Assembly: GCA_004295015.1 (NCBI GenBank)
Contig: SHNE01000020.1
Coordinates: 62,001-126,000 of the forward strand
Direction: 5' to 3'
DNA from: Bacteroidota bacterium
GTDB taxonomy: Bacteria; Bacteroidota; Bacteroidia; AKYH767-A; 2013-40CM-41-45
Length of the DNA stretch: 64,000 nt
The position numbers were made by a program, and so were the translations under genes. This document shows positions 9,520 through 18,405 of the stretch, in pieces (position 1 is the stretch's first letter; the number at the start of each line of letters is the position of its first letter). The notes below the pieces were generated by a model. The model saw only the letters and a list, made by a program, of their open reading frames with translations, made no database searches and was not told the origin of the DNA.

Positions 9520-10026
9520 ATGGTCGATACAAAAACATGGAGAGAAGGAGCTGATTTCCCCGAAATAGAAATAATTCACTATGCTCCCGCCTTAGCTTCC
9601 CTGTTTGAGTCAATTAATGTTGAGTGGTTAAATGAGTATTTCCACGTTACACCTCAAGATCTTGAAATCCTCCGGAATCCACAACGTATTATCAATTCGG
9701 GCGGTATTATTTTATTTGCCCGTGTTAATGAAAGTATTTTTGGAACTGCTGCATTAGTTAAAATAGATGTTGAAACTTTCGAGCTGATTAAAATGGGGGT
9801 GAGTTCTAAAATGAAAGGAATGGGAATTGGGAAGGCATTGTTACAAGCCATAATTAAGGAGGCAAAAAATCTGGGAGCGAAAAAAATTATTCTTGAAACT
9901 GCAAAGCCTCTTGTTGCAGCAATTTCACTTTATCAAAAAGAAGGCTTTGTTCAAACAAGCGGGGAGGAGACGCATCCTTTATTCGGAAGAACAACTTTCA
10001 AGATGGAAAAAGTATTAAGAGAATGA
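9520..10026 (+). CDS. GNAT family N-acetyltransferase
   Basis: 168 aa from ATG 9520; a TTG at 9499 in frame would add seven residues and cannot be excluded. The acetyl-CoA-binding motif A is visible as MKGMGIGKALLQAI (Q/R-x-x-G-x-G/A type), followed by the motif B stretch ETAKPLVAAISLYQKEGF, which places it in the GCN5-related acetyltransferases. The substrate is not evident. The N-terminal 60 residues are less conserved in look. It is convergent with uvrB, with no bases between the two stop codons. Confidence 0.83.
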   Translation: MVDTKTWREGADFPEIEIIHYAPALASLFESINVEWLNEYFHVTPQDLEILRNPQRIINSGGIILFARVNESIFGTAALVKIDVETFELIKMGVSSKMKGMGIGKALLQAIIKEAKNLGAKKIILETAKPLVAAISLYQKEGFVQTSGEETHPLFGRTTFKMEKVLRE

Positions 10027-12054
10027 TTAGCGGTTCTTTTTTTCAAGCAGTTTTTCCAAATCATACATTTCATCACGTAAACGTGCCGCTTCAATGAAAT
10101 TTAATTCTTTCGCAGCTTTTTCCATCGATCGCTTAGTTTGCGAAATCAGTTTTTTCAAATCTTCAGTCGCCATATACTGAACTACGGGGTCTGCAGCAAC
10201 ACTCAGATTATTTTGTTCAACATAGGCATGTTCCTCGAGAGTCCGTGAATCAGCCACTTTTGTCTGACCCATAATACTTTCTTTGGATTTATGAATCTGG
10301 GTAGGAGTGATGCCGTGTTTTTCATTATACAGCATCTGCTTTTCACGACGCCTGTTCGTTTCGTCTATAGTCTGCTGCATGCTTGCTGTAACCTTGTCAG
10401 CATAAAAAATAACACGACCATTGATGTTCCGGGCAGCCCTGCCCGCAGTTTGAGTCAGCGAACGATTGCTTCGTAAGAATCCTTCTTTATCAGCGTCTAA
10501 TACTGCTACCAATGAAACTTCAGGTAAGTCCAGGCCTTCTCTTAACAAGTTAATACCAATTAGTACATCAAAATTTCCTAAACGTAAATCGCGAAGTATT
10601 TCAACCCTTTCGAGTGTATCTACTTCCGAGTGAATATAACGGCAGTTGACATTCAGATTTGTCAGGTATTTTGTCAATTCCTCAGCCATTCTCTTAGTGA
10701 GTGTGGTTACCAGTACACGTTCGTTTGCCAAAACAGTTTTATTGATTTCCTCCAGCAAGTCATCAACCTGATTTATACTTGGTTTTACTTCAATAACAGG
10801 ATCAAGAAGCCCTGTAGGTCTTATCACCTGCTCAACCAGAATTCCTTCACTTGCCTGTAACTCATAATCTGCCGGTGTAGCACTTACATAGATGAGTTGT
10901 TTTTGGATTGATTCAAACTCCTCGAATTTCAATGGACGATTATCTAAAGCTGCCGGAAGCCTGAATCCGTATTCAACAAGGTTCAGTTTCCGGGAACGAT
11001 CTCCGGCATACATCGCTCTGATCTGTGGTATGGTAACATGGCTTTCATCGATTACCATTAAAAAATCTTCCGGAAAATAATCCATTAAACAGTAAGGTCT
11101 GTAGCCCGGTTCCCGACCATCAAAGTACCTGGAATAATTCTCAATCCCCGAACAATATCCTAACTCCCGTATCATTTCCAAATCATAAGTCACCCGATCT
11201 TCAAGGCGTTTCGCTTCCAAATGCATTCCGAGAGATTTCAGGTATTCAACTTGCTTAACCATATCCTCTCCAATTTGCCATACTGCGTCAAGTTGCTTTT
11301 CGGGACTGGTTACGAAAATGTTTGCAGGGTATATTGTTACGGCTTCATGCTTTTCAAGAGTTTTGGCCGAGACCGGATCAATCGATGTAATTTCTTCAAT
11401 CTCATCGCCAAAAAAATTAATACGGTATGCTACGTCACCATAAGCAATAAATATATCTACTGTCTCTCCTTTAACCCTAAATTTCCCTCTTGAAAAATCA
11501 ATATCTGAACGCGAATACAATGAGGTAACCAGTTTATGCAGAAAAGCATTTCTGCCAATCTTTTGTCCGGCTTTTACAAGTATGGTGTTACTTTTCAGAT
11601 CTGAAGGGTTGCCAATTCCATATATACAGGAAACAGAACTTACTACCAGCACATCCTGCTGCCCCGAAAGGAGTGAAGTGGTTGTACTGAGTCGAAGTTT
11701 TTCTATTTCATCATTTATTGCCAGATCCTTTTCTATGTATGTATTGGTAGTAGGAATAAAAGCTTCCGGTTGGTAATAATCATAATAGGACACAAAATAT
11801 TCCACCTTATTCTTTGGAAAAAACTGCTTGAATTCTCCGTACAATTGGGCCGCAAGCGTTTTGTTATGACTCAGAATCAGGGTAGGTTTTTGAATCTGCT
11901 CAATCACATTGGCAACCGTGAATGTTTTACCGGAACCGGTAACGCCCAGTAAAGTTTGTGCTCTGTCACCGCGTTGAAGTCCTTCTACCAATTGATGTAT
12001 GGCTTCAGGTTGATCTCCGGTAGGCTTAAATGGTGATACAATTTTAAAAGGCAT
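10027..12054 (-). CDS. uvrB: Excinuclease ABC subunit UvrB
   Basis: 675 aa, the normal length for UvrB. It carries the Walker A loop GVTGSGKTFT (about residue 38), the damage-probing beta-hairpin region YYDYYQPEAF, the DESH-type Walker B in VIDESHVTIPQI, helicase motifs V and VI (GINLLREGLDLPEV, QTAGRAARN) and a C-terminal UVR domain ending in ELNFIEAARLRDEMYDLEKL, which binds UvrA and UvrC. UvrB is the DNA-verifying helicase-like core of nucleotide excision repair. No uvrA or uvrC is nearby. All motifs are intact. Confidence 0.98.
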   Translation of the reverse strand: MPFKIVSPFKPTGDQPEAIHQLVEGLQRGDRAQTLLGVTGSGKTFTVANVIEQIQKPTLILSHNKTLAAQLYGEFKQFFPKNKVEYFVSYYDYYQPEAFIPTTNTYIEKDLAINDEIEKLRLSTTTSLLSGQQDVLVVSSVSCIYGIGNPSDLKSNTILVKAGQKIGRNAFLHKLVTSLYSRSDIDFSRGKFRVKGETVDIFIAYGDVAYRINFFGDEIEEITSIDPVSAKTLEKHEAVTIYPANIFVTSPEKQLDAVWQIGEDMVKQVEYLKSLGMHLEAKRLEDRVTYDLEMIRELGYCSGIENYSRYFDGREPGYRPYCLMDYFPEDFLMVIDESHVTIPQIRAMYAGDRSRKLNLVEYGFRLPAALDNRPLKFEEFESIQKQLIYVSATPADYELQASEGILVEQVIRPTGLLDPVIEVKPSINQVDDLLEEINKTVLANERVLVTTLTKRMAEELTKYLTNLNVNCRYIHSEVDTLERVEILRDLRLGNFDVLIGINLLREGLDLPEVSLVAVLDADKEGFLRSNRSLTQTAGRAARNINGRVIFYADKVTASMQQTIDETNRRREKQMLYNEKHGITPTQIHKSKESIMGQTKVADSRTLEEHAYVEQNNLSVAADPVVQYMATEDLKKLISQTKRSMEKAAKELNFIEAARLRDEMYDLEKLLEKKNR

Positions 12055-12118
12055 GTGAAGAAGAATGGGTTTTGAAAATTAATAAATATAATTCGACATC
12101 ACTAAAATGATATCCGGC

Positions 12119-12153
12119 AAAAAAAAAGCCAGACAGAATAAATCCGTCTGGCC
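12119..12153 (-). terminator. Rho-independent terminator after aroE
   Basis: On the minus strand a 10-bp stem with one mismatch (GCCAGAC/GTCTGGC core, 12129-12135 with 12147-12153) and a 5-base loop is followed directly by ten T residues (12119-12128). It lies 20 bases past the aroE stop and so ends the DedA-aroE transcript before uvrB. Confidence 0.87.
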
Positions 12154-12172
12154 TGTATATGTGAATTACCTT

Positions 12173-12931
12173 TTAAACATAAATTGGAGTATTCCAAATC
12201 TCCCAAGACTTCTCAGCCTGGAGGCGAAGCATTCTAAATCCGTTGTGGATAAATGCACCGGACTCTTTTGACTTCTCAAGGAAGCGGGTCTGAGCCGGAT
12301 TATAAGTCAAATCAAAACAGAGATTTTTATGAGTCAGGAATTCGTAAGGGATGTTTGGAAATGTATCAACATCTGGAAACATACCTAAAGGGGTTGTGTT
12401 AACAATGATCTGAAATGCTTTCATTGTATTTTGATTCAGATCGGCATAGGTATAATGAAAGCGAGAGTCCTCTCTGGTAACAAAGAAGTGTTCAATGTTT
12501 AATTTACGGAAAACATAGCTGATTGCTTTGGCCGAACCTCCTGTACCTAGAATTAATCCACGGCGGTGGTGGGGTCTAAGGATGGGTCTCAAGGCAAGTT
12601 CAAAGCCCCATGCATCTGTATTGAATCCATGCAGTTCAAATTTATTCTGATCCTGACGATGTACTCTGATGGTGTTGACCGCTCCGATCTTTTGGGAAAT
12701 GTCATCAAGATTATCCAGCAGTGGAATCACTTCCTGCTTAAAGGGTATAGTGACATTTAAACCGAGAAGATTTGGATTCTCGTGGACGATTTTTTTAAGA
12801 TCGTAAATATCTGTAGATTCGTAATTTTCGTACACACAATCTTCTCTTCCTTCTCGCATAAATTTTTCGGTAAAAAATTTCTTGGAGTAAGAATGTTCAA
12901 GTGGGTGACCGAATAAACCAAAATGTTTCAT
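12173..12931 (-). CDS. aroE: Shikimate dehydrogenase
   Basis: 252 aa, slightly short for AroE but with all landmarks: the shikimate-binding GHPLEHSYS at the N-terminus, NVTIPFKQEV with the catalytic Lys, GFNTDAWGFE with the catalytic Asp, and the NADP-binding LGTGGSAKAI. It reduces 3-dehydroshikimate to shikimate in aromatic amino acid synthesis in the cytosol. It lies 27 bases downstream of the DedA gene and is followed by a strong terminator, so the two form a small operon. Confidence 0.95.
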   Translation of the reverse strand: MKHFGLFGHPLEHSYSKKFFTEKFMREGREDCVYENYESTDIYDLKKIVHENPNLLGLNVTIPFKQEVIPLLDNLDDISQKIGAVNTIRVHRQDQNKFELHGFNTDAWGFELALRPILRPHHRRGLILGTGGSAKAISYVFRKLNIEHFFVTREDSRFHYTYADLNQNTMKAFQIIVNTTPLGMFPDVDTFPNIPYEFLTHKNLCFDLTYNPAQTRFLEKSKESGAFIHNGFRMLRLQAEKSWEIWNTPIYV

Positions 12932-12958
12932 ATCGCAGATGAATTTTTAGGGGTTTGA

Positions 12959-13606
12959 TTATTTCGCAGTATTATTTGATAGTTTGGCTCGCACAAAAGC
13001 GAAAACCATGGGTAATAAGGATAATATTATTATTGCTAAGACGACCAGGGAAAAATTATTCTTGACAATTGGTGTCAAACCAAAAGCATAACCTAAGAGA
13101 GTTATACCTCCGATCCATAATGTGTTTCCCAGCAGGCTATAAGCGACAAATCTTTTGTAAGTCATGCTACCAAGCCCGGCAACGAATGGCGCAAAGGTCC
13201 GAAGGATAGGCATGAATCTGGCTAATACTACAGTTTGCCCTCCATGCTTTTCATAGAACTGATGCGTTCTTTCTATGTATTCAGGTTTGATCAATTTTCG
13301 TTTCGATGCTAATATTTTATGTCCTATTAAATTTCCGATAGCATAGTTGGTATTATCACCGGCAAATGCTGCTACAAACAATATGACTATCAATAATCCG
13401 ATATTCAAAGACCCGGCAGCTGCAAGAGCGCCCGCTGCAAATAACAATGAATCTCCGGGTAGGAATGGTGTCACCACCAATCCAGTCTCACAAAAGATAA
13501 TCAGACCGAGAATAAGATAGGTCAGATTATGATACGTTAGTACCATTTCTTGTAAGTGTACGTCAATATGAAGGATGAAATCCAGTAATTGTTGAATGTA
13601 CTCCAT
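12959..13606 (-). CDS. DedA family (VTT domain) membrane protein
   Basis: 215 aa integral membrane protein with about five hydrophobic segments. It shows the DedA signature: ETGLVVTPFLPGDSLLF near the N-terminus, the GDNTNYAIG segment and FMPILRTFAPFVAGLGSM, containing the conserved Arg and Pro of the re-entrant loops. DedA/VTT proteins act as lipid scramblases or flippases; several recycle undecaprenyl phosphate or move phosphatidylethanolamine. The precise lipid here cannot be inferred. It is the first gene of a DedA-aroE pair. Confidence 0.92.
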   Translation of the reverse strand: MEYIQQLLDFILHIDVHLQEMVLTYHNLTYLILGLIIFCETGLVVTPFLPGDSLLFAAGALAAAGSLNIGLLIVILFVAAFAGDNTNYAIGNLIGHKILASKRKLIKPEYIERTHQFYEKHGGQTVVLARFMPILRTFAPFVAGLGSMTYKRFVAYSLLGNTLWIGGITLLGYAFGLTPIVKNNFSLVVLAIIILSLLPMVFAFVRAKLSNNTAK

Positions 13607-13672
13607 CTATTTAATTAGAAAATTCAAAAGAAATTTCAAGCATCTAAATCTTTTTCTCGCAGATTAATCCTA

Positions 13673-13680
13673 CAAATATA
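13673..13680 (-). promoter_or_regulatory. Possible -7 box (TATATTTG) for DedA-aroE
   Basis: On the minus strand the sequence TATATTTG matches the Bacteroidota -7 consensus TAnnTTTG, 67 bases upstream of the DedA start. A matching TTG -33 element at the expected distance was not seen, so support is partial. Confidence 0.35.
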
Positions 13681-13803
13681 CAAAACTGCAGGACTAATTG
13701 TTTAATAAAATGCATAAATTCTTTCATATCTCCTTGTTAATATTTCAAGGAGCTTAGTACATTTAACCTAAATTACTCTAAAGGGCAGTTTTTAATCGAA
13801 TAC

Positions 13804-13811
13804 TAAATTTG
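13804..13811 (+). promoter_or_regulatory. Possible -7 box (TAAATTTG) for DUF2027/Smr gene
   Basis: TAAATTTG fits TAnnTTTG and ends nine bases before the ATG at 13820. No clear -33 TTTG lies upstream. If real, the 5' leader would be only a few bases. Confidence 0.35.
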
Positions 13812-13819
13812 AGTACTAA

Positions 13820-14902
13820 ATGAAGTTTAAAGAGCAAGACAGGGTCCGATTTCTGAATGATGCCGTAGAAGGAAATGTGACTAAAATCATGCCCAATGGC
13901 CGGCTGGAGGTGACTGATGATGATGGATTTGCACATATTGTTGCTGATAGCAGCGTAGTGCGGATTGAATTCAGCATCGATAAAACGCAGGTGGAAGCAG
14001 AGGAATTTCTTTCTTCAGAACCAAAGCCCATCACAAATACAGGTGATCACGTCACAATTCGTACTACAAATAATCCATTGAGTATTATTTCTTCGATGGA
14101 AAATGACGAGACAATTTATGCCGCCATCCGATTGCACAATGAAATGGCTCTTCTAACCACCGATTTGGATTTGCTGATTGTAAATAATACTTCCTATTCT
14201 CTCAGTTTTACAGCTGCCAGGCAGTTTGGAAATCTGAGACATGGAATTGGGGCAGCAAGCATAGGTCCCCGGAATGAAAAATTTTTAGGGATTTTTTCCC
14301 AGGATGAATTACATCGATTCAATGGATTTGAATTTCAGTTCCTTTTCTATGGCGATCGTGAATACCGTCCACGAGCTCCGGTGACAAAGTACTTCTATAT
14401 TTCCTCCAATGATTTTTTACACCCTGATTATCAAACCCGCTTACAGGGCCGATCCGGGGAGATACTCCTGATGCCCTTATATCAACTTCATCAGGAGCCG
14501 GAACCGGATATCAGTAGCCTCATCGAAAAATATAAAATTTCGGAATTCGAAAGTGAGAAGCGTAAGATAGATTCAAGTTCAGGAAATAAAGGAAAAGGTT
14601 CGAAGGAAAAGTACGTCATCCTTTCAAGACAGAAAGTGGTTGACTTGCACATTGAGGAGCTTTTAAAAGACTCATCAGGAATGAGCAATGCGCAAATTAT
14701 ATCCTATCAGCTGAATCAGTTCATGTATGAAATGGATCAGGCCATCATTCATAAGTTACACAAAATTACCTTTATACATGGTGTTGGAGAAGGTATTCTT
14801 AAAAACGCAATCAAGGAGGAGCTGAAAAAGTATCCGGGAGTTAGATGGACTTCGGCGCCACCGGAAAAATTTGGTTACGGGGCAACAGAAATAGAGCTCT
14901 GA
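13820..14902 (+). CDS. DUF2027 domain protein with C-terminal Smr domain
   Basis: 360 aa. The N-terminus (residues 1-55) is a small KOW/SH3-like barrel (KFKEQDRVRFLNDAVEGNV), the middle (about 60-260) is the DUF2027 beta-rich region common in Bacteroidota, and the end (about 280-360) is an Smr domain with the DLH motif in KVVDLHIEELL and the HGxG motif in FIHGVGEGILK. Smr domains in MutS2 and related proteins act as nucleases or bind nucleic acids; no MutS ATPase part is present here. It is convergent with the VOC gene. The domain calls are good, the cellular role is unproven. Confidence 0.85.
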   Translation: MKFKEQDRVRFLNDAVEGNVTKIMPNGRLEVTDDDGFAHIVADSSVVRIEFSIDKTQVEAEEFLSSEPKPITNTGDHVTIRTTNNPLSIISSMENDETIYAAIRLHNEMALLTTDLDLLIVNNTSYSLSFTAARQFGNLRHGIGAASIGPRNEKFLGIFSQDELHRFNGFEFQFLFYGDREYRPRAPVTKYFYISSNDFLHPDYQTRLQGRSGEILLMPLYQLHQEPEPDISSLIEKYKISEFESEKRKIDSSSGNKGKGSKEKYVILSRQKVVDLHIEELLKDSSGMSNAQIISYQLNQFMYEMDQAIIHKLHKITFIHGVGEGILKNAIKEELKKYPGVRWTSAPPEKFGYGATEIEL

Positions 14903-14933
14903 GAAACCGGATTCAACTATACAAAAAGCAAGA

Positions 14934-15860
14934 CTATTTTTCGGATTCAGTGATTGCTTCCCACAACTCAACTTTTCTGCCATCAGGATCAAGAATCCAG
15001 GCAAACTTACCGTATGGATATACCTCAATTTCTCCAATTGTTTGGATTCCATTTTTTTGGAGCTGTCTATAGAGTGCCTCCAGATTTTTCACACGAAAAT
15101 TAATCATGAACTCAGAGTTAGACGGGTCAAAATAACTTGAACTGTCTTTGAAGAATGAAAATACTGTTAATCCGGCAGGTTTCCCCAGGTCATATTCTTT
15201 CCAATTAAAAATATGTGCATTTGATCCATCGTCGAAACTGATACCCAACATCTCCTTGTACCAGGACTTTTGTTGTGCCGGATTTTTGCACTTGATAAAA
15301 ACACCACCCAAACCGGTGATTTCCCCTTTCAAATCGGAATCAAGATGGAGATCTCCAAATCCGGCTTCTATTGGTTGCCATAGTTCAATTTTAATTCCTT
15401 CAGGATCTACAATCCAACCAAACTTGCCATATTCATGCTCTTCGGTTTTGTCAATCACATTCACATTTTTCTTTCGGAGATAATCAAGCGCGGCATCCAG
15501 ATTCCTTACCCTTAAATTAAGCATGATACTTCTTTCGGATGGAGAAAAGTAATCAGACTTGTCATTGAAGAAACAAAAATCCGTTCTGCAAACTTCGGCT
15601 GAATCATTTGCTTCACGCCACTTAAAACTAAAGTATAAATTAGCCCCAAAGCCGATTCCCAAATTCTGTTCATACCAGGCAGCCTGTTGTTTTGGATCTT
15701 TCGACTTCAAAAAAACGCCACCTAATCCTGTTATTTTCACCGGACTTTCTTGTGACAATTCATGTGTTTGTGCCATTGCTGCAGATGTTTGAAGGGATGC
15801 AAATAACAGAGCCAAGGAGATTTTTAAGTTGACAGGAAATTTGTTTCTGACATTTAGCAT
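14934..15860 (-). CDS. Exported protein with two tandem VOC (glyoxalase-like) domains
   Basis: 308 aa from ATG 15860, chosen because it opens a signal peptide (ending SAAMAQ) and leaves a 31-base gap after the decarboxylase stop; an upstream start at 15980 would overlap that gene by 89 bases. Two homologous VOC units follow, each beginning ITGLGGVF and ending YGKF-W-I-DP-G-K-ELW. The C-terminal Glu ligand position is kept in both copies (IELW, VELW), but the first His ligand of classical glyoxalase I is not evident. It is therefore a periplasmic or exported VOC protein of unknown substrate. The two copies point to an internal gene duplication. Confidence 0.82.
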   Translation of the reverse strand: MLNVRNKFPVNLKISLALLFASLQTSAAMAQTHELSQESPVKITGLGGVFLKSKDPKQQAAWYEQNLGIGFGANLYFSFKWREANDSAEVCRTDFCFFNDKSDYFSPSERSIMLNLRVRNLDAALDYLRKKNVNVIDKTEEHEYGKFGWIVDPEGIKIELWQPIEAGFGDLHLDSDLKGEITGLGGVFIKCKNPAQQKSWYKEMLGISFDDGSNAHIFNWKEYDLGKPAGLTVFSFFKDSSSYFDPSNSEFMINFRVKNLEALYRQLQKNGIQTIGEIEVYPYGKFAWILDPDGRKVELWEAITESEK

Positions 15861-15891
15861 TCTCGGGATATAATATCGGTAGAAATTGAGC

Positions 15892-17292
15892 TTAGTAACC
15901 CAGAATTTTAAGCATGCTTTTAGCACTTTGTTCTTTCGCAAATAGTTTAGTGACGACTTCTCCGTCTTCATTACGATCAATGATTACATGCTTTGGTGCC
16001 GGGATCAGGCAGTGTTGAATTCCGCCAAAGCCTCCCAGACTTTCCTGGTATGCACCTGTATGGAAAAATCCAATATAAAGTTGCTCTTTGGCCTCATCCA
16101 ACTTAGGCAGGTAAACCTGGTTTACATGTGATTCTGTATTGTAATAGTCATCACTATCGCAGGTCATCCCTCCGATATTTACCCGAAGCTGATCTTGATC
16201 CCAATTATTGATGGCCAGAAGGATGAACTTCTGTTTAATTCCCCACGTATCCGGCAGCGTGGTAATGAAAGAACTGTCAATCATGTACCATAATTCATTG
16301 TCATTCTGTTGCTTCTGGTCAATCACAGAATAGAGCGTGGCACCGCTTTCTGCCACCGTAAAGCTTCCGAATTCCGTAAATATATTAGGTTCCTGCACAC
16401 CTTGAGCCCTGCAAGTCGATTGTATTTGCTTAATGATTTGCTCAGCCATGTATTCATAATCATATTCAAACCCTAAAGTCTTTCTTATTGGCCATCCACC
16501 TCCGATATCGAGCGAGTCGAGTGTAGGGCAAATTTTCTTCAGTTCACAATAGACGTTTACACATTTATTAAGTTCACTCCAATAATAAGCCGTGTCTTTG
16601 ATTCCGGTATTTATGAAAAAATGCAGCATTTTAAGCTCAAAACGCTTGTTTTTCTTTAGGCTTCGAATGTAATAGTCCTTAATTTCATCATACCGTATTC
16701 CCAGACGTGATGTATAAAACTCAAAATTAGGCTCTTCTTCAGCGGCAATCCTGATCCCGACCTTCATTTTCTTACGCCCCTTTATTTTCTTTTCATAATT
16801 AGGTAACTCATTCATATTGTCGAGAATAGGAATGACATTCTCAAATCCGCTGTTCACCAGATCCGCTATATAATCTATGTATTGAGGACGTTTATAGCCA
16901 TTACAGATGATATAAATACCTTTGTCAATCTTCTTGTCGGCATAGAGCGACTTGATGAGGGGGATATCAAACGCTGAGGATGTTTCAAGGTGAACATCGT
17001 GGCGGAGAACCTCGTTTAAAACGAACGAAAAGTGGGAACTCTTCGTACAATAACAATAAGTATAGGTTCCCTTGTAGTCGGCCTTGGCGATGGCAACATT
17101 GAATATCCGCTTGGCTTTCTTAATTTGCGAAGCAATCTTCGGAAGGTAAGAAATCTTCAAAGGTGTACCATATTGTTTGATGATTTCCATCAAATCAATT
17201 CCGTTAAAGTGAAGCTGATTATCAATAACCTCGAATCCTTCTTGTGGAAAGTAGAAAGTTTGTTCGATCAGATCGCGGTAGGTGTTCTTCAT
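15892..17292 (-). CDS. speA: PLP-dependent (biosynthetic type) arginine decarboxylase
   Basis: 466 aa, alanine-racemase-fold (group IV) decarboxylase. The PLP-binding Lys is in YCYCTKSSHF (about residue 75), the glycine loop is LDIGGGWPIRKT, and a C-terminal beta domain carries GMTCDSDDYY, including the Cys-Asp of the active site, and FHTGAYQESLGGFGG. This Bacteroidota form is shorter than E. coli SpeA and is usually annotated as arginine decarboxylase. It makes agmatine. A divergent arginase/agmatinase-family gene across a 143-base gap supports a polyamine/arginine role. A related diaminopimelate or ornithine decarboxylase activity is less likely but not excluded by sequence alone. Confidence 0.85.
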   Translation of the reverse strand: MKNTYRDLIEQTFYFPQEGFEVIDNQLHFNGIDLMEIIKQYGTPLKISYLPKIASQIKKAKRIFNVAIAKADYKGTYTYCYCTKSSHFSFVLNEVLRHDVHLETSSAFDIPLIKSLYADKKIDKGIYIICNGYKRPQYIDYIADLVNSGFENVIPILDNMNELPNYEKKIKGRKKMKVGIRIAAEEEPNFEFYTSRLGIRYDEIKDYYIRSLKKNKRFELKMLHFFINTGIKDTAYYWSELNKCVNVYCELKKICPTLDSLDIGGGWPIRKTLGFEYDYEYMAEQIIKQIQSTCRAQGVQEPNIFTEFGSFTVAESGATLYSVIDQKQQNDNELWYMIDSSFITTLPDTWGIKQKFILLAINNWDQDQLRVNIGGMTCDSDDYYNTESHVNQVYLPKLDEAKEQLYIGFFHTGAYQESLGGFGGIQHCLIPAPKHVIIDRNEDGEVVTKLFAKEQSAKSMLKILGY

Positions 17293-17378
17293 AGTTTCGG
17301 TAGATGTAGATAATCCTCTCTCAGACTGAAATCTAAGTCACTCGGATTGTTTATTTGGTGCTAATGTAACTAACTTGG

Positions 17379-17394
17379 ATTTATAATCATAAAT
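17379..17394. promoter_or_regulatory. Palindrome between divergent arginine genes
   Basis: A perfect 6-bp inverted repeat, ATTTAT-AATC-ATAAAT, lies in the 143-base gap between the arginine decarboxylase and arginase-family genes. Its layout (half site, 4-base spacer, half site) resembles ArgR boxes but the bases do not match the classical TGAAT/ATTCA halves, so an operator role is only a suggestion. Confidence 0.25.
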
Positions 17395-17435
17395 AAAAAT
17401 ACACTAATTAAATTACCACATTATCATCATTTCAA

Positions 17436-18380
17436 ATGAAGAAGCTAAGAATTATTGAAGTAAAATCTGAGATCGGCGCGGGAACAAGAGGGGCGAGTAT
17501 GGGTCCTGATGCGATAAAAATTGCCGCACTGGACTATGGAAGTAACTTATTCAAAAAAGTAGATAAAGTTGAAGTCCCTGTCGAGAACCAGCTTTTATTT
17601 GAATCTCCGGGAAGTCCCTACGCAAAAAGAATTAAGGGAATGCTGAGTGTGCTGGAGAAAACCGCCAACCAGGTTAGGAACACTTTGAAGAACAATGAAT
17701 TTCCGATTGTACTTGCCGGTGACCATTCAACTGCCGCCGGAACCATTTCCGGGATCAAAATGGCATACCCGAAACAGAAGATCGGAGTCATATGGATTGA
17801 CGCTCATGCTGATCTTCATTCGCCCTGGACCACGCCTTCGGGTAACATGCATGGTATGCCACTTGCAGCTGCATTGGCAGAAGATAACATGACGAATAAA
17901 ATGAATAAGGTCGACAAAGACACGCAGGATCTTTGGAATAAGATTAAGAAAATAGGAAACATCGCACCAAAATTTGAATGGTCCGATTTGGTTTACATTG
18001 CTCTTAGAGACGTGGAGCCGGAAGAATCTTATCTCCTGAAAAAAAATAAAGTTAAAATTTTCAGCACCAATGATGTCAAAAGAAATGGTGTTGAAAAAAT
18101 TGCCCGGGATACCCTGGCTCATCTAAATCGTTGTCACCTGATTTATATTTCGTTTGATGTGGATTCCATGGATTCATCAATTTCTAAAGGAACGGGAACT
18201 CCGGTTCGTAATGGAATCACTGAAAAAGAAGCAGGCAGTTTGCTGGTTCGTCTTGTTCAAAATGAAAAAGTCTGTTGCTTTGAAATTGCAGAAGTGAATC
18301 CTACAATGGATAAAGAAAATCTAATGGCAGAAAACACATTTGAAATTCTTCAGCGTGTTGCCAACCAATTGACAAATTGA
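17436..18380 (+). CDS. Arginase/agmatinase (ureohydrolase) family enzyme
   Basis: 314 aa. The binuclear manganese ligands are all visible: AGDHS, WIDAHADLH and ISFDVDSMD. The segment SGNMHGMPLAAAL resembles the SGNxHG of arginases more than agmatinases, so arginine to ornithine plus urea is the better guess, while the divergent arginine decarboxylase would favour agmatine to putrescine plus urea. The usual D-P-S after the DVD motif is D-S-S here. It is the first gene of a plus-strand run with argS 25 bases later. Confidence 0.88.
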   Translation: MKKLRIIEVKSEIGAGTRGASMGPDAIKIAALDYGSNLFKKVDKVEVPVENQLLFESPGSPYAKRIKGMLSVLEKTANQVRNTLKNNEFPIVLAGDHSTAAGTISGIKMAYPKQKIGVIWIDAHADLHSPWTTPSGNMHGMPLAAALAEDNMTNKMNKVDKDTQDLWNKIKKIGNIAPKFEWSDLVYIALRDVEPEESYLLKKNKVKIFSTNDVKRNGVEKIARDTLAHLNRCHLIYISFDVDSMDSSISKGTGTPVRNGITEKEAGSLLVRLVQNEKVCCFEIAEVNPTMDKENLMAENTFEILQRVANQLTN

Positions 18381-18405
18381 TCTCCGGAATCTAGAACTTA
18401 TTGCT

